NCBI RefSeq assembly: GCF_001039355.2
Contig: NW_019776095.1
Coordinates: 1-64,000 of the forward strand
Source: Lingula anatina
Taxonomy: Eukaryota > Brachiopoda > Lingulata > Lingulida > Lingulidae
Reading direction: 5' to 3'
DNA length: 64,000 nucleotides
The notes under the pieces are model-generated. The model saw only the letters and a list, made by a program, of their open reading frames with translations, was not told where the DNA came from and searched no databases. Position numbers and translations under genes: made by a program. This document shows positions 1 to 12,240 of the stretch, in pieces. Numbering within the stretch: the stretch's first letter is position 1; each line of letters begins with the position of its first letter.

Positions 1-331
1 TCTTCAAAACGTGCCGGCTTGGTTGTACATATATCAGTCAACACCGTCTACATGGGCGCATAGAATTCTCTTAATTCAAGCAAGGAAAACACTCGCTGAA
101 GGTAAGACTTTATGCAAGCTGTATTTCTTAAAATCTCTTTTTAAAGCCTTAATTGTTACATAGCACACCTGACGCTTTTCTTTACACGTGGTTTGAATAG
201 CCAATATTCACATTATAGAAGATTAGTTTTCTGTAATTTTTATCCCTCACAGCTTTTTTCAATTCCTTTTATTCATGGTTCACGGACACATTTCTTTGCC
301 CGTGATCGAATAACCAATGTTCTTATTTTAG

Positions 332-3120
332 ATGACTTGTCTCGCAGTAATCGCGTTAATTCTAGCCTGTGCGACGACTGTACACGTAACAACTGCAGCG
401 CCTGGAGAAGACGATAACTCGCTCAATCCGGAGGAAATTTTCGGCCTCCTTGACACTGATGGGTGAGTCGGAAAAATAATTTATTACTCTTCTGTCTCTG
501 ATTGGAAAAGTTAGTCATATGGTGAAGGAACATGCCATAATGTTTGAGTGATAATTTGACCTTAAAAAGACCGCTCTTTATTATGAGTTATGAAATGTCC
601 CATTGTCAGAAAATATAAATGGCAGTTTATAAAGATATCAATAACACAGAATCAATAACACAGACTTTTTTGCCTGGAAAAAGTATGTCATTGAGTTTAT
701 TTAAATAAAATGATATTTATTAATACACGCGTAGATATTGCTCATTACTGCTGATTAAAGATTCCATTTTGCCATTATTATGATTATATAATATTGTTCT
801 GCTCTGCGAAGCAGGAATTCTCCCTAGGTAAGATCGAAGTGAAAAGTACATGTATAAAATCAAAGGCTTTCAAGTACCTGTATTTTCTAATAAAGGTCGA
901 GGGCTTATCCTGTATATATGCGATGATATAATGTATAAAAACGAGCTGATCTGCAATTAGACGTGTTGGACTGCCTATGGGTGGAGCTGCGAGTGAAGCA
1001 TAAAACTCTTCTTTACGGTGTATTCTACAGATCCCCTAATCAAGAAGTTATAATGAGATTATAACTTCTTGCCCTAATCAATCAGCCCAACATGTCCCTT
1101 CTATCCAAAGGCCTAGAGAAAACAAGACGCTCTCGACATGACGGAATCATAATAAATGGCGATTTTAATTCTTACAATAGACGATGGTTTCTTGAGGGAG
1201 GTGATGACGTGACGGGTCGAACATATACCTTGAAGCATAAATGATTTTTTAAACCAAAAAAGTGCAATGAAGTGATTTTACTACGATTTTTCCAAATGTA
1301 GAAAAGTACAGTCCACTTATTCTATGCAACACGGCTATAACAGAAAAAATACCACAAACACCTTGGGTTTATTCTTGATCATAAACTTGACTATTCCGAG
1401 CATATTACATATATCTTAACCAAGGCCCAAAAAGCACTAAATCCCTTAAAATTGCTCTCTAAAACTCTACGATCTAAGCATCTTAACATACTTTACATTT
1501 CGTACATTTCTCCATTGCTTAATTACTGCGATGTTTTCTATAGCACCGCGTCTTTACATAACCTATCAAAACTATCCTCCCTCCACTATCAAGCTGGTCT
1601 TAATATATTGGGGGCCCTTCCTGGCTCTAATCGCTGTAAAGTACAGAAACTACTGAACTGGATTTCACTGGATGAACGTCGAAGGAATCACGCGAAATAA
1701 AAATCATGTTCAATATCCACAATCAACAAACAACTCCCAATTAATGTCTTTAACTACTTCATCCTGTTAAGAAATAAATCCACACTACCTTTACGGACAA
1801 CATCTAAGAGAGACTACATAATTCCCTCTAAATTAACATACATAGGTCCTGAACACTTTTTGATGACAAGCTGGGATGAACTAAACGCCACCCAGAAAAA
1901 TCTTCCTTCTGCATCTTCTCTCAAATATGATAGCTTAGAAATGAAACCTTCCCCGCAACAATGTCCACCACACATCTGAAGCTTCCGGGACAAAATGAAA
2001 AATCGATTTCTTATTTAAAGCCCAACTATACGACCACAGCTGGACAGCTGTGGCGACTCCCAACTGTTTATGTGGGAAACCCGAAACCATCCGACATTTT
2101 TTCTCTCAGTGCTCGCTAAAACAGTGGAAATATCGTGATTTCTACGAATCTGTTGAAGATATAATTGGTGCAACTTATGTATATTTTAGAACCAACCTAG
2201 ATAAGATACTCCTGTTTCTGCATGGTCATAAAACCCTAACCTCTGGTCAAAATGACAAAATTTTTGAAATAGTATCAAATTTCTTAATTGAAAATGTATG
2301 AATCCTCCTCAGTGATCTGTTCTTATCTTCTTATTTCTTATCCACGGCCTCCCAGTGGCCAATTCTGCTCCTATAGTTATGACCAGGCGCCTACCCACTC
2401 TTCCTTGATGGCCTGTTGCCTCCCAAAAACATCTTCCTCTCATGCCTTGTTCCTCCCTCCCCTCAAATGTCACTTTATGTCATCGTTACTCGTCTTTTCT
2501 TTGAATATTTTTTTCATTACCTAAATTTATGACTTGATATTTCAAAGTTGAGCGTGTAATGCTTCGGCAACTTGCCACCTTTATTTATACTGTAGCTAAT
2601 ATGTATCCTTTTAGAGAATAAAGATGTTAAAAAAATATGTAAATGATTGTGTTAATAATCAACCCGTAATAGTTCTGGTATTGTGATGGATGCATTGACA
2701 GTTGCAACAGAGAAAACGCAAAAAAAGCAATCACCATCTTTCGCCGTCTCTTTCGTGAATTGTTTTAGTGAGATGTTTAAGTTAAAACGACGTATGACTA
2801 AAACAAACGTTTAATATCAAACCTTCAAAATGATTTTGTGTGGAACAAAAAAAAAAAAAACTTCTTTAAAGTTTAATAAGGGATAGAATTGTGACATAAT
2901 CTAAATATCCTACACCACACTGTAAAATTTTTACATTGTGATTTATTGAAGTGACATTTCAAATTTCAGAGATGGTTTTATAAGCCGTGAGGAGTTCGGT
3001 GGCGCCCTGGGCAACCATGGGAGCGAAACTGAGGCAGAGATCGACGCCGAATTCGACAAGATGGACGCCAACAATGACGACAAGATTTCCCCTGAGGAGT
3101 TCGATCCTAATATACACTGA
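332..3120 (+). CDS. Secreted two-EF-hand calcium-binding protein (93 aa, 2 coding exons)
   Basis: Coding exons are 332-462 and 2970-3120, joined by a GT-AG intron (donor GTGAGT at 463, acceptor TTTCAG ending at 2969); the phases fit and give 93 residues plus TGA. Residues 1-23 are a hydrophobic signal peptide. The mature part has two EF-hand loops at about 41-52 and 76-87, and both show the Asp/Asn ligands, a central Ile and a final Glu. The first loop is split by the intron between its third Asp-Gly pair. The product should be a small secreted or luminal Ca2+-binding protein. The ATG directly follows an AG after a pyrimidine-rich stretch (TTATTTTAG), and a good donor (AAG|GTAAGA) lies at 102, so a 5'-UTR intron from 102 to 331 is likely. 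A polyadenylation signal AATAAA is at 3260. The exact subfamily is not recognised. Confidence 0.85.
960..2640 (+). mobile_element. Degenerate non-LTR retrotransposon (LINE) fragment in the EF-hand intron
   Basis: Conceptual translation gives, in order: an endonuclease-like piece near 965-1035 (LWVELRVKHKTLLYGVFYRS), the C-terminal part of a reverse transcriptase near 1360-1700 (ISYISPLLNYCDVFYS and a following conserved Leu-rich segment), and a terminal Cys/His knuckle near 2062-2125 (CLCGKPETIRHFFSQC). The pieces lie in different frames with deletions between them, so the copy is dead. The order and motifs match ORF2 of CR1/Jockey-like LINEs. The fragment probably ends at the A-rich stretch near 2625-2640. 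It accounts for much of the 2.5-kb intron of the EF-hand gene. Confidence 0.75.
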
Positions 3121-3259
3121 TATTCAGCTGCCAAGAACACAGCACAATATATCAATTTGGACATGTTGGCTGGCAAGAATATGACCTTTTGAAATCTTTA
3201 ATCTTAATGAAAAAGATTGTTTTGAGAAGATTGTATTTACAGGCGAAAGCTTAATGTTC

Positions 3260-3265
3260 AATAAA
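3260..3265 (+). terminator. Polyadenylation signal AATAAA of the EF-hand gene
   Basis: A canonical AATAAA lies 140 bp after the EF-hand stop codon, on the same strand, with no competing gene in between. Confidence 0.6.
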
Positions 3266-3600
3266 ATGATAAAGATTGCTGTGTATATGAGAGGAGAAGC
3301 TGCGCAACGTGTTCTGTTGTGGTTTCTTTTGGAATTTAATCTTTACATGGGAATAGTAATAATTGAAGATAATTTCTGACGTTAATAGGATAATGTATTA
3401 CTCTTCCGTTTCTATAATAATGCATTCTTACTTAAATGCGTTGTTGTATTCAGCGATTTAAATGACTGGGGCTGGAGGCTCCTAGGATATCATAGCTATT
3501 TTTTTCTAAAAAAAAAAAAAAAAGAGAGAGAGACTCTTTTGCTGTGATCAACATTTTGAGACCTGACAACAATGATCTCACAGGTGACACGTAGATATTC

Positions 3601-3651
<51 letters not shown>
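3601..3651. repeat. (TAA)n microsatellite
   Basis: About 17 uninterrupted TAA units, preceded at about 3509-3533 by an A run followed by a short GA run. Apart from this, 3266-5800 shows no gene: the 106-codon open frame at 4726-5046 is low complexity and matches nothing I recognise. Confidence 0.95.
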
Positions 3652-3653
<2 letters not shown>

Positions 3654-5799
3654 CTATGAATATATAAGAATACCTTTATTATTTTCCACTTAAATGATAT
3701 GCAAAACCCAACATGTCGTCAGCACGACACTGATTTCCTTACAGTCTTAATCCTTAAATCCAGTTGTATCATGTTAAGATGACGAGGAAATTAAATCTAC
3801 AACTGGATCTAACGTTAAAACGGCAAGTACACGCCGGTGAAAACTTCTAAATTATTTCCTCTGACGAAGGCCTTGTGATAAGGTCAGAATGTCGTCATCT
3901 CCATTTCAACATGCTAGTAAGAACCCAGGATAAGTTTTAAATGTCTCATTACCTTTAGCGATCACATTGCGCTCTTACCTCATCGTATATAGTAATTCTG
4001 GCTTTAATTAAAATTTAGACAAGGAAGATTGTTTCATCTAATCACGCTGTCATTGTTATTGATGTAGACATCGGACCCTTTCAAGTGCATTGTTCTTAAG
4101 AGACAAACGGACCGACTATATACAATGGACATTCCCCTTTTGATTATTACTATTCCTTTTGTCATTTCACACCATGCATTTCCAATGAATGGCAAGAACT
4201 CTCTACTCTTCAGGGGTTAGCGAGAGAATCGGGGGTCATGAACCGGATACAGTACATCAATAAGTCATTTAGCCGCCGAAGTGAAATATCAAAGAAATAA
4301 AGAAAGATGGCTTACGGGTGCAATGTCAAGAAACAAATTGTGTTCAACACAGATTGAAGTAGGGGCTTATGTGCAGTGTGAAATACACATCTAAATGAGA
4401 CCTACTCAAGTATATTTGTACATGTACCCAGTCACTGATAACCCTTACATATTTCCCTCTTATCCAATCTAATCATAACTGTTCCTCCTCTTATGAAGGC
4501 ACGATCGACCACCGCAAGTCAAGACCTTCACTTATGACACGAGATAAGAGGAGTGCTAATATAGCACTCATTCAAACAATACAGAGATAAGCATAACGGG
4601 TAGCCTTGTGGTGTGATTTGATAGACACTTGGACTCCTTGACTACCCGGCGCGTTCCCAGTCTACAACTTTCCTTGTACATGGGCTTCTCTACGACCCCA
4701 CCAGTCAAACTATTTTGGTATCAGCATGCGACAACATGATTTTTTAAATGAACGAAGTTTTCTGCTAATGAAACTGTCTACGGGGAATACAAAAATCAAG
4801 TTCAAGAAGAACTCCAATTTCAAAAAGAATTTCATCAGCTGTGTTTGTTATAAGAATGTTTCTCCAAAATTAAAAAAGTTAGACATCGAAAAATTGGAGA
4901 TAAACTATTTCAATATTAAGCTGTTGACTGAAGAAAAATTACGTAATTCAAGTCCAAGTTTGTCATTTTTTAAAATATTTTATATTTCCTCTTTTGTTGA
5001 CACGTTCACTGTCTTGCATTTACAACTCAACGTACATTTACATTAATTAGGGCTGGTCCTGCAGAAGGACTCTTTAGTATGGTTCAACCTGACTCGTTTA
5101 CACTACATTTTAAAAAGATTGCTGTGATTCACAAAAGTATGGCCACATTTTAAACACATAAAATTAGTATTGAACATGCCAGTTGACATTCATTTGCTTT
5201 TGGTTTCTTGACCTGCATTCACAAGCTTAATTCACTTTTGTCTCGCATTTTCGAGTACTTTTCATAACTGCTTCTATGAAACTCAATAATCTAGCGAAAA
5301 GATCGTTGATTTCGAAATATTTACTTATCCATACAGGTCTTATAAAAAAACCAATGTGTTCTAGACTCGTCTTACCAAATGGTGATTACAGGACCAACTG
5401 TTCAGCTCGAGTCTGGGTTAAATTGTCACAATCTTGTGATCATAGTGTATTATCAAGCTTTTCTAATCGGACTCGTTTACATACTTGTACAAAAGGAAAT
5501 AGAATAGTTAGAATAATGGCGAAGTAACTGGAGATAAGGCATGATAAGGGTTATGCAACATTTCATCTGTGTCGTCGCAAGAGGCATCCGATTTGTTTAA
5601 AATGCCCGTATAAACTGTGGATTTGGACACCCGCGTTTACAGAGTTACTCAGACTGATCGACTTAAACACTTTACAGTATACTGAACTCGCTTACAGCAG
5701 GGTGACAGTCAATGAAGGAGTGGCGTGTTAAACGATTTCTTGTAAGTTATCCAGTATAATAACTTTGGATGTGTCTGTGTGTGTGAGAGAGAGAGTTAC

Positions 5800-6005
5800 A
5801 CCCCATTTCCATAGATTAGATCGACCTACTTTAGATCGACCTAACTCCCTGGGGGTTCACGCTAAATAGCTGTCAGCAACACGAAAGTTAATTACCCCCT
5901 TTACAGCTTGTAGTAGGCGGGACGGACATTTAAGTCGGATTATCTGAAAGTAATCTAGTGAGACTCCCCGCGGGGATAGATCGATCTAAATCTATGGGAA
6001 CAGAG
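5800..6005. mobile_element. Small inverted-repeat element (GATCGATC-type MITE)
   Basis: The left end (CCATTTCCATAGATT then AGATCGA) is the imperfect reverse complement of the right end (TCGATCTAAATCTATGGGAA), about 200 bp away. The interior is non-coding. Related elements with the same ATCGATC-rich ends lie at 9958-10241 and 28803-29000, so this is a small non-autonomous DNA transposon family. The superfamily is not assigned. Confidence 0.55.
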
Positions 6006-6356
6006 CCTTAGAGAGGGAGGAAGGGAGGAGTGACAGAGTAAGGGAGGGAGAAAGTGAGTCGGAGAGGTAACGTTAGGGAGAGTAAGTGTCTGGAAAATAC
6101 ATGAAGTACAATGAATCGCTATCATATAATCTCGAGCATTTTACAGAATTGACACAACTTCATAAGGTTGCTTATTGTTCTAACGGTGTTCATTTTGGTG
6201 GCAAAGGCTTACCTTTATAATGACATGGCCACAAAAGACTGGAACTGAATCTTCTAAATGTTTAACATTTGCAATGATGTAGATAACAAAATATGCAACG
6301 TTGAAAAATACAAGAAATACAGTGGGCATTGTTTTTATCTGCAGGCTATTTTCGAC

Positions 6357-7983
6357 ATGAGGGCAGCAGTTGCGGTACTGGTTATCCTTATGATAAATAA
6401 CTGGACGGTTGAAGCTTTCTACTGTCCGCCAAGATGTCGATGCGATTCCCATCTTCGAGTGGTAAAATGTAACACTTTGAAACTGACCCAGGTCCCAAAG
6501 TGCGACAATTCGACCTTGTCTCTGTTCCTCATCGACAACTGGATAGCCACTTTGCAGAACGAGTCTTTTACAGGTCTTTCTCAATTGGAAAATGTGTCGC
6601 TGGTCAGCAACCTTCTGACTGACATAGACATTGCTGCCTTTCAACCCTTGATCAACATACGTTTGATAAATATTGCGGGAAATACGAGATTACCTCTTGA
6701 TAGCCTTGCGCCAGTGTTTTGTTACATATCCAAAACAATACAAGTACTGTCGCTGTACAACTTGGCGATGGCGTTTACCGATGGCGTTTGCCAGCAGTTC
6801 GCTCATCTATCTTGACATAAGTGTGAACAAATACATCTTTTACTCGAACTCTTACGACTTTTTCTCCAAGTCACCCAATTTGCAGGTTCTTTATCTGCAC
6901 AATAACCAGCTGAATAATTTGAATTCTACAGCATTAGAGACAATGTTCCGGAATCTCACACAACTACGAAAACTGTATATACAAAATACTGGCTTGTCAT
7001 TCTTGCCTCCCAACGTATTTGTTAACAACGGAATGATGAGCGAGCTTCAGTTGCAATCCAACTTCCTGTCAACGTGGGATCCAATCGTATTCCAACCGCT
7101 GTTGTCATTAAGGAAACTGTTCATGGATCACAATAACATTCGTATTCTAAATGAAACGTCGTTTCCGCAGTTTATTTGGGACAATCTAACGGACCTTAAT
7201 TTGGCAGGTAACCCATTTTCCTGCACATGTGAAAATTTATGGTTCCGGAATTGGATACAATCCACCAACGTAAAACTTTTACAGCTTCATGCCTACCTTT
7301 GTTACGAACCAAAAAAACTGTCAAAATCTCCGTTTCTAGATTGGCACCCTACCAAGGCCCAATGCACGCCGCTGCCAGCATGGGTCATAGCCAGCGCCAT
7401 CGGAGTCCCTACACTGTTATTTCTGGCACTCGTGATAGTGGTGTCCCACCGTTATCGATGGTACATACGCTACTGGTGCTTTACACTGCGTTCCCGGTAC
7501 AAACGCCTCGAACCGTTTGAAGATAACGGTACTTACGTGTTCGACGCATTTGTATCTTACAACTGCCATGATCGTCCCTGGGTTATACAAAGACTGCTTC
7601 CGAAATTGGAATATGACGCTGGCTTCAAGCTTTGTCTTCACGACAGAGATTTCATCGTAGGCCATGACATCGTGGACAACATTGTAGACGGTATAGACGT
7701 CAGCAGAAAGACGATCCTCGTGTTGTCCAACAACTTTGCTCAAAGCCAATGGTGCCAATTGGAATTGACGATGGCTCAGCACAAGCTATTTGATGAGAAC
7801 AAGGATATCCTGGTCTTGATATTGCTCGAGGACATCAAACCTGAGAACCTCAGCAATAGGCTGACCCTGCTGCTACGAAAGCAGACCTATATAGAGTGGC
7901 CTAGCGAGGAAGAAGGCCAAGACCTCTTCTGGGAAAGAGTGAAGGCGGCTCTCCAAAAACCTTCTGGTTATGGAACCTTATAA
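6357..7983 (+). pseudogene. TLR-1: Toll-like receptor disrupted by an internal deletion
   Basis: The frame from the ATG at 6357 encodes a signal peptide, the LRRNT cysteine cap (FYCPPRCRCD) and three to four leucine-rich repeats, then runs out of frame and stops at 6815 after 152 codons. The homology continues in another frame from about 6785 to 7983 with the remaining LRRs, LRRCT, transmembrane helix and a complete TIR domain. Against the intact TLR-4 copy, 482 bp between shared flanks (26643-27124) are reduced to 15 bp here (6765-6779), a net loss of 467 bp that removes roughly six LRRs and shifts the frame. The 11-mer CGATGGCGTTT occurs twice in tandem at the junction. I see no other stop or frameshift, so inactivation looks recent. 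A splice acceptor (TTTTATCTGCAG) ends at 6344, 12 bp before the ATG, as in the other copies. A shorter product from an internal start is possible but unproven. Confidence 0.85.
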
Positions 7984-8204
7984 TGGTGAATTTGAAATGC
8001 ACTCTAAAGAGGCATGACCATAAGAATCGATCTAATGAATTAAATGTAAAGTTAAATCATGAAAGAATCTGACAAATCTTTCTCTCATATTGATTGATTT
8101 AAATGGGAAAAAGACAAAAAAGTTGAGTCACTTCTTACATCGATGGTCGTTGGTTTTGTTATATTATGAAATACATTGAGGTAATTAATTAAGGATGACA
8201 TATA
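7984..8204. other. 3' flank of TLR-1, no gene
   Basis: AT-rich, with no open frame of note. It is not closely similar to the 3' flank shared by TLR-2 and TLR-3, and no clear AATAAA precedes the retroelement that follows. Confidence 0.5.
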
Positions 8205-8702
8205 TTGTTGTGGGGGCCTGGTCTGATAGCCGAACAATGTGAATGCTTAGAATCTGTTCAAAGGAGAGCTCTTAGAATTATTTACCCATTTTATACTTAC
8301 AAGGATGCCCTACAGGCTAGTAATCTCACCTCTCTGAGGGAGAGAAGAGACGTTTTATTTAAGAACTTTTTTACAAAAATCAAGAATTTTAATAAGCTAC
8401 ACCATCTGTTTAAACAAAAGAACCCAAGAAATCTCAGGGTCAGCAACAAATTTTTAATACCAAAAGTGAAAAAGGAGCGTTTTAAATCATCCTTTATAAT
8501 GCACAGTCTTTTAAATTTTATGTAACTTACTGCTTCAAACTGTCTTATAAGTCTTGTTTTAAAGCTTTGGTTCTTTAGTTTATAATTTTTAGTTAATTTT
8601 AAAATACCTTATGATTTTACTATTTAAGACACATTGTAAAACTTCAACCTTTAGGTTGCGATTTTAGCAAATAAATTATTATTATTATTATTATTATTAT
8701 TA
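8205..8702 (+). mobile_element. 3' end of a CR1-like non-LTR retrotransposon with an (ATT)n tail
   Basis: The frame at 8205-8525 encodes the C-terminal end of a LINE reverse transcriptase: the ESVQRRALRIIYP segment, then a Leu-rich part with SLRERRDVLFKNFF. It is followed by about 140 bp of 3' UTR and a terminal (ATT)n array at 8664-8702. A 5'-truncated insertion ending in a short simple repeat rather than poly-A is typical of CR1-clade elements. The copy comprises only the extreme 3' end and is dead. Confidence 0.75.
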
Positions 8703-9957
8703 AACAATGTTAAAACATACTATTCTCTACAAACGATGTCGCACGATCTCCTGTATATTGTAAAATAAGTATTTCCCTTTCACTAGAATATAACAACCGA
8801 CTAATACAGAAAACGACTGCAAAATATTGTTTCAAACTTTACTTAAAAGTTACATTCAAAGCGAGCGTGGTTTCCCAGTAACACATTCGAACCACTTTTC
8901 TATAGTTTCTAATACGGCTAAAATTAAAGTTGATAAACCCAATGAATAGATCAACCATGAAAGAGCTTTAAAACTGCACCTTTTTCAAGTTTGTGGTCGC
9001 ACATTGAACTACGTACCTGACCTACTCATTTGCCCCGGTTTAGTACAGAAAGGAAATAGACAACATCCATTCTAATGTTATTTTCGGGTAATATGAAACT
9101 ATGGTTTTTTCTATTAGATATACCATTTGAAACTATAAGTTGGCGCGCGCGTACTATTTGGCTACATCATGCCGTGGCAAAAATATTAAACACGTCGAAT
9201 TAAGTCTGCAATCAAGTATCAAATATATCTGGACGAATCGGTATCATTACCAGAATATAGAATCAAATTAGTATCGGTGATTGTATAAATGTTTTCAAAA
9301 TTTACTGAAAACTATGAATCTGTCATGAATGGAAAACAGTCGGCTTGAAACCCAATCACATCCCAACCTGAAAATTGGATAAAAATGGGAAAAAAGATAT
9401 ACGGGACTGATAATAACGGGCGTTTTAAAACAGCCTATCTGTTACTGGCCCGGGCTTTTTTGGCAAATTTTTTGTTCTCTGTTAATAAGAGGTAAATGAA
9501 CCACCTGTTCGTCATTTAGAAAGGAGTAAACACCTTGTCAATATGCAAGCAAAGAAAATCGTTACAGCATATTTTATACACTACTCTCAGTCAATAACTT
9601 CCTTATTTATCGACAAAAACACAAATTATTCTCAATCTGATTTAATGGTGTTAATACATGGTGTTAGACACGTAAATGAACACCTAATACTTGTAAACAA
9701 TGCATCATATTATACCGAACGTAAACCCATAACAGTAACTCGAAAGCATCGCGCATTGCGACCGAGCGAAAGCGTCTCCATATCATAAATCGCCCATACT
9801 CGTCCCATATAATAACATTGTAGCCTCTATGTGATATCGCTATTCGCAATACGAGATGCGTTCGTGTTATGGGGCCCAGATCTGCACATGTAGATCAACA
9901 GCACAATGAGGTATGCAGGTCGGATCGATTGCACTGGCGGTGCTGATTGTGTTTTAG

Positions 9958-10241
9958 GGACCATTCCTTTAACCCTATCGTACTAGCTGGATCGATCTAA
10001 CTCCTCGGGGTTCTCGCATAAATTGCATTCAGTTTAAACAGCTTAAATGTATGGCACGCTCCCTTGTAACTTGAAGTACTTGGGTAAAGCCGAGAAAACT
10101 TTATGGTCCATGATGTTGTTCATTTTGCTTTGCGAGGGACGTGCCAGACAGTTTACCTTATTACACTGACTGTGCATTAGCGATAATCCCCGCTGAGATA
10201 GATCGATCCTGCTGGTACGATGAGGTTGTGGGAATGCAGTC
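9958..10241. mobile_element. Inverted-repeat element (GATCGATC-type MITE), second copy
   Basis: The left end (ACCATTCCTTTAACCCTATC, then GTAC and GGATCGATCTAA) mirrors the right end (TAGATCGATCCTGCTGGTAC, then GATGAGGTTGTGGGAATG). The inverted ends are about 45 bp long and imperfect, and the interior is non-coding. It belongs to the same family as 5800-6005 and 28803-29000. Confidence 0.6.
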
Positions 10242-11320
10242 TTAGTTCTTAGTCATTTTGTACAGAAGTTATTGTGGTGATGACGACGACAGTTTGGAAC
10301 TTTCAAACATTATTTCTGACTAATTTTTCTAACAGATTCGAGAGTACATGTAATCTCTTTCTCCATACCGATCGCGCATTTCTTTGTATTCATTCCATTG
10401 TCTTACCCTGTATGCGTGATTGCCAGAAAATTTCCATTTTCAAATAACATTTCACCACTGCTAATTTCTAAAAGCTTGATACCAATATGTACATGTAGGT
10501 GATTACATGAGTCCCTAGTATTTTAAATTGACTCAGCCTCTTTCGCAATGTTTACATCCGCTTTCTCTTTATCAGCACAATGTATTTAAACGTGTGAGTC
10601 ACTCCCTCATTTTTCTTATAGATTTAGTAATGATGGTTGGATTTTGAAAGAGTTAAACAATTTTTATTAACCCTCCCATTCTCCACGTGAAGGATGACAA
10701 GTGCCAGGGAATAGACAATCAATAACTTCCTCGTTATCTGATATAAGTACACATAATCGTGAAAAATCAGATGTCTCCAACTACAGTGTTTGGCATACAA
10801 GTGGAAATCTAACACCCACAAGAATGCATCACTTGTTACGAACGTAAGCCCATAACATAAACTGTAACCAGATGTACATTTTAGCACAAAAGCATCCAGG
10901 CCTGGTTGGTTACACGTACTGGTTCAAGGATATTTTGTACATATGAATTACCATATAATAGGGCCTTAACTGATTGGAAATACATTTACCAATAACTTGG
11001 TTAAATGTGCTTTATCAGGAGCATGTTATTAAAATACACTATGAACTCGCCAGGGCTCATCCACACTGTTTCTCTTTTGCTTGCCATATGTAGGTCATTA
11101 CATGAGCGTCTGGTATTATGAAATGACTCAGCCTCTTGTGTCCTAATTACGTTCCCTTTCTCCTTATCAACACCACGCACATAGCAACTGAGGTACTTCC
11201 TTAATGCTCCTGTAGATCTAGCCATAGCAGTTGGGTCATGAAGGCGCTTGGCAATTATAAAAAATCTCCCCATCGTCTACGTGAAGGATAAAGAGTGCCA
11301 GGTATTACATCTAGATGCAG

Positions 11321-11330
11321 CAATATAAGG
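11321..11330 (+). promoter_or_regulatory. Candidate splice donor of a non-coding TLR-2 first exon
   Basis: CAATATAAG|GTAAGAGG is a strong donor, 0.9 kb upstream of the TLR-2 ATG, in a block that matches the AATTAAAG|GTGAGAGG donor blocks upstream of TLR-3 (16451), TLR-4 (24527) and TLR-5 (30340, 32575). The conservation and the shared downstream acceptor suggest a 5'-UTR exon. No transcript evidence is available here. Confidence 0.35.
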
Positions 11331-12240
11331 TAAGAGGTACTTATGACTATAAAATTTGAAATGTCACGTGATGAGGTTATTCTAACACTCTTGGCACTTT
11401 CTCCATCAATTTGTACAGGTGATATTCATCCCATATAACCCAATACTCTAGTTAACCCCTAACCTGTACTACCATATGGGGCCCAGGACTTCCATTCCTA
11501 GAACTACCATTCCTGTCACACTGTTATAATGGTTTGCAGATTTGCAAACTCTTTTACTGGTGTAACGAAACTGAGAGTCTGTGTAGCAATAAATAAATAA
11601 ATAAATGAATAAATAAACCCGCCCTCCATTTAGTTATAATTGTTTAGGGTTAGCCTGACCTAAAAGTGAGTCAAAATCTAGGACGAGGCTTACCTATACA
11701 AATGAATGGGTAGTGGACTACATCATGGGGCACACTGCCACGTTACACCGGTGCATACAAACTGTATAAGCTGCATCACTGGACTAGATGGGGCTAGGTA
11801 CATGTAGCTATAGGTCACTGGTAGAAGTCACTTACAGGATACTTCCCCATCTGTATTTTTCATTAACAGCTGGTTGCAGTTAAGATGATGAAATCTGATG
11901 AGTATTTTCATAAGACAATTAAAACAACCTTATCGCCAAATGCATGCTTCCTACCTGCCTGTTTCCTTGCATCTTTGATGATAGACCAGCTCTCAGGTGA
12001 TGTGGTGCGGCACTGATAAAAAACAGTATGTTGGGGGATATATTATTCATTCCGAACCCCTCTTTAGTAATTAAAGTGCATAAAATGTGGTTTTCGTGTG
12101 GATCAGTTCATGTAGGGTGGTATAAAATTTTGACATATTTATTTTGCATGTATTTTTCAGTGACTATAAGAATCACCGCCTTAAAGTATGTACTAGCAAA
12201 AATCAAAGTGACTCTTTTTTACCTTTAGGATCTACCTGCC

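Larger units (their letters stand above)
8703..12228. other. Spacer and probable 5' region of TLR-2
   Basis: No coding exon is recognised. From about 9430 the sequence is a strongly diverged version of the spacer upstream of TLR-3 to TLR-5. It shares, for example, a block near 9450-9560 with 15600-15700, and the CAATATAAG|GTAAGAGG block near 11321 with the AATTAAAG|GTGAGAGG block near 16443. It therefore belongs to the older part of the duplicated unit and may hold the TLR-2 promoter and a non-coding first exon. Confidence 0.5.

Noticed and set aside
4726-5046. 106-codon open frame
   Set aside because: Lys/Asn/Phe-rich AT-driven composition, no motif, no splice sites in a meaningful place and no paralog in the window.
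7417-7782. Antisense open frames of 82-121 codons inside the TIR region of each TLR
   Set aside because: They recur in every copy because the sense sequence is conserved. They have no motif, no splice context and no independent support, so they are shadows.
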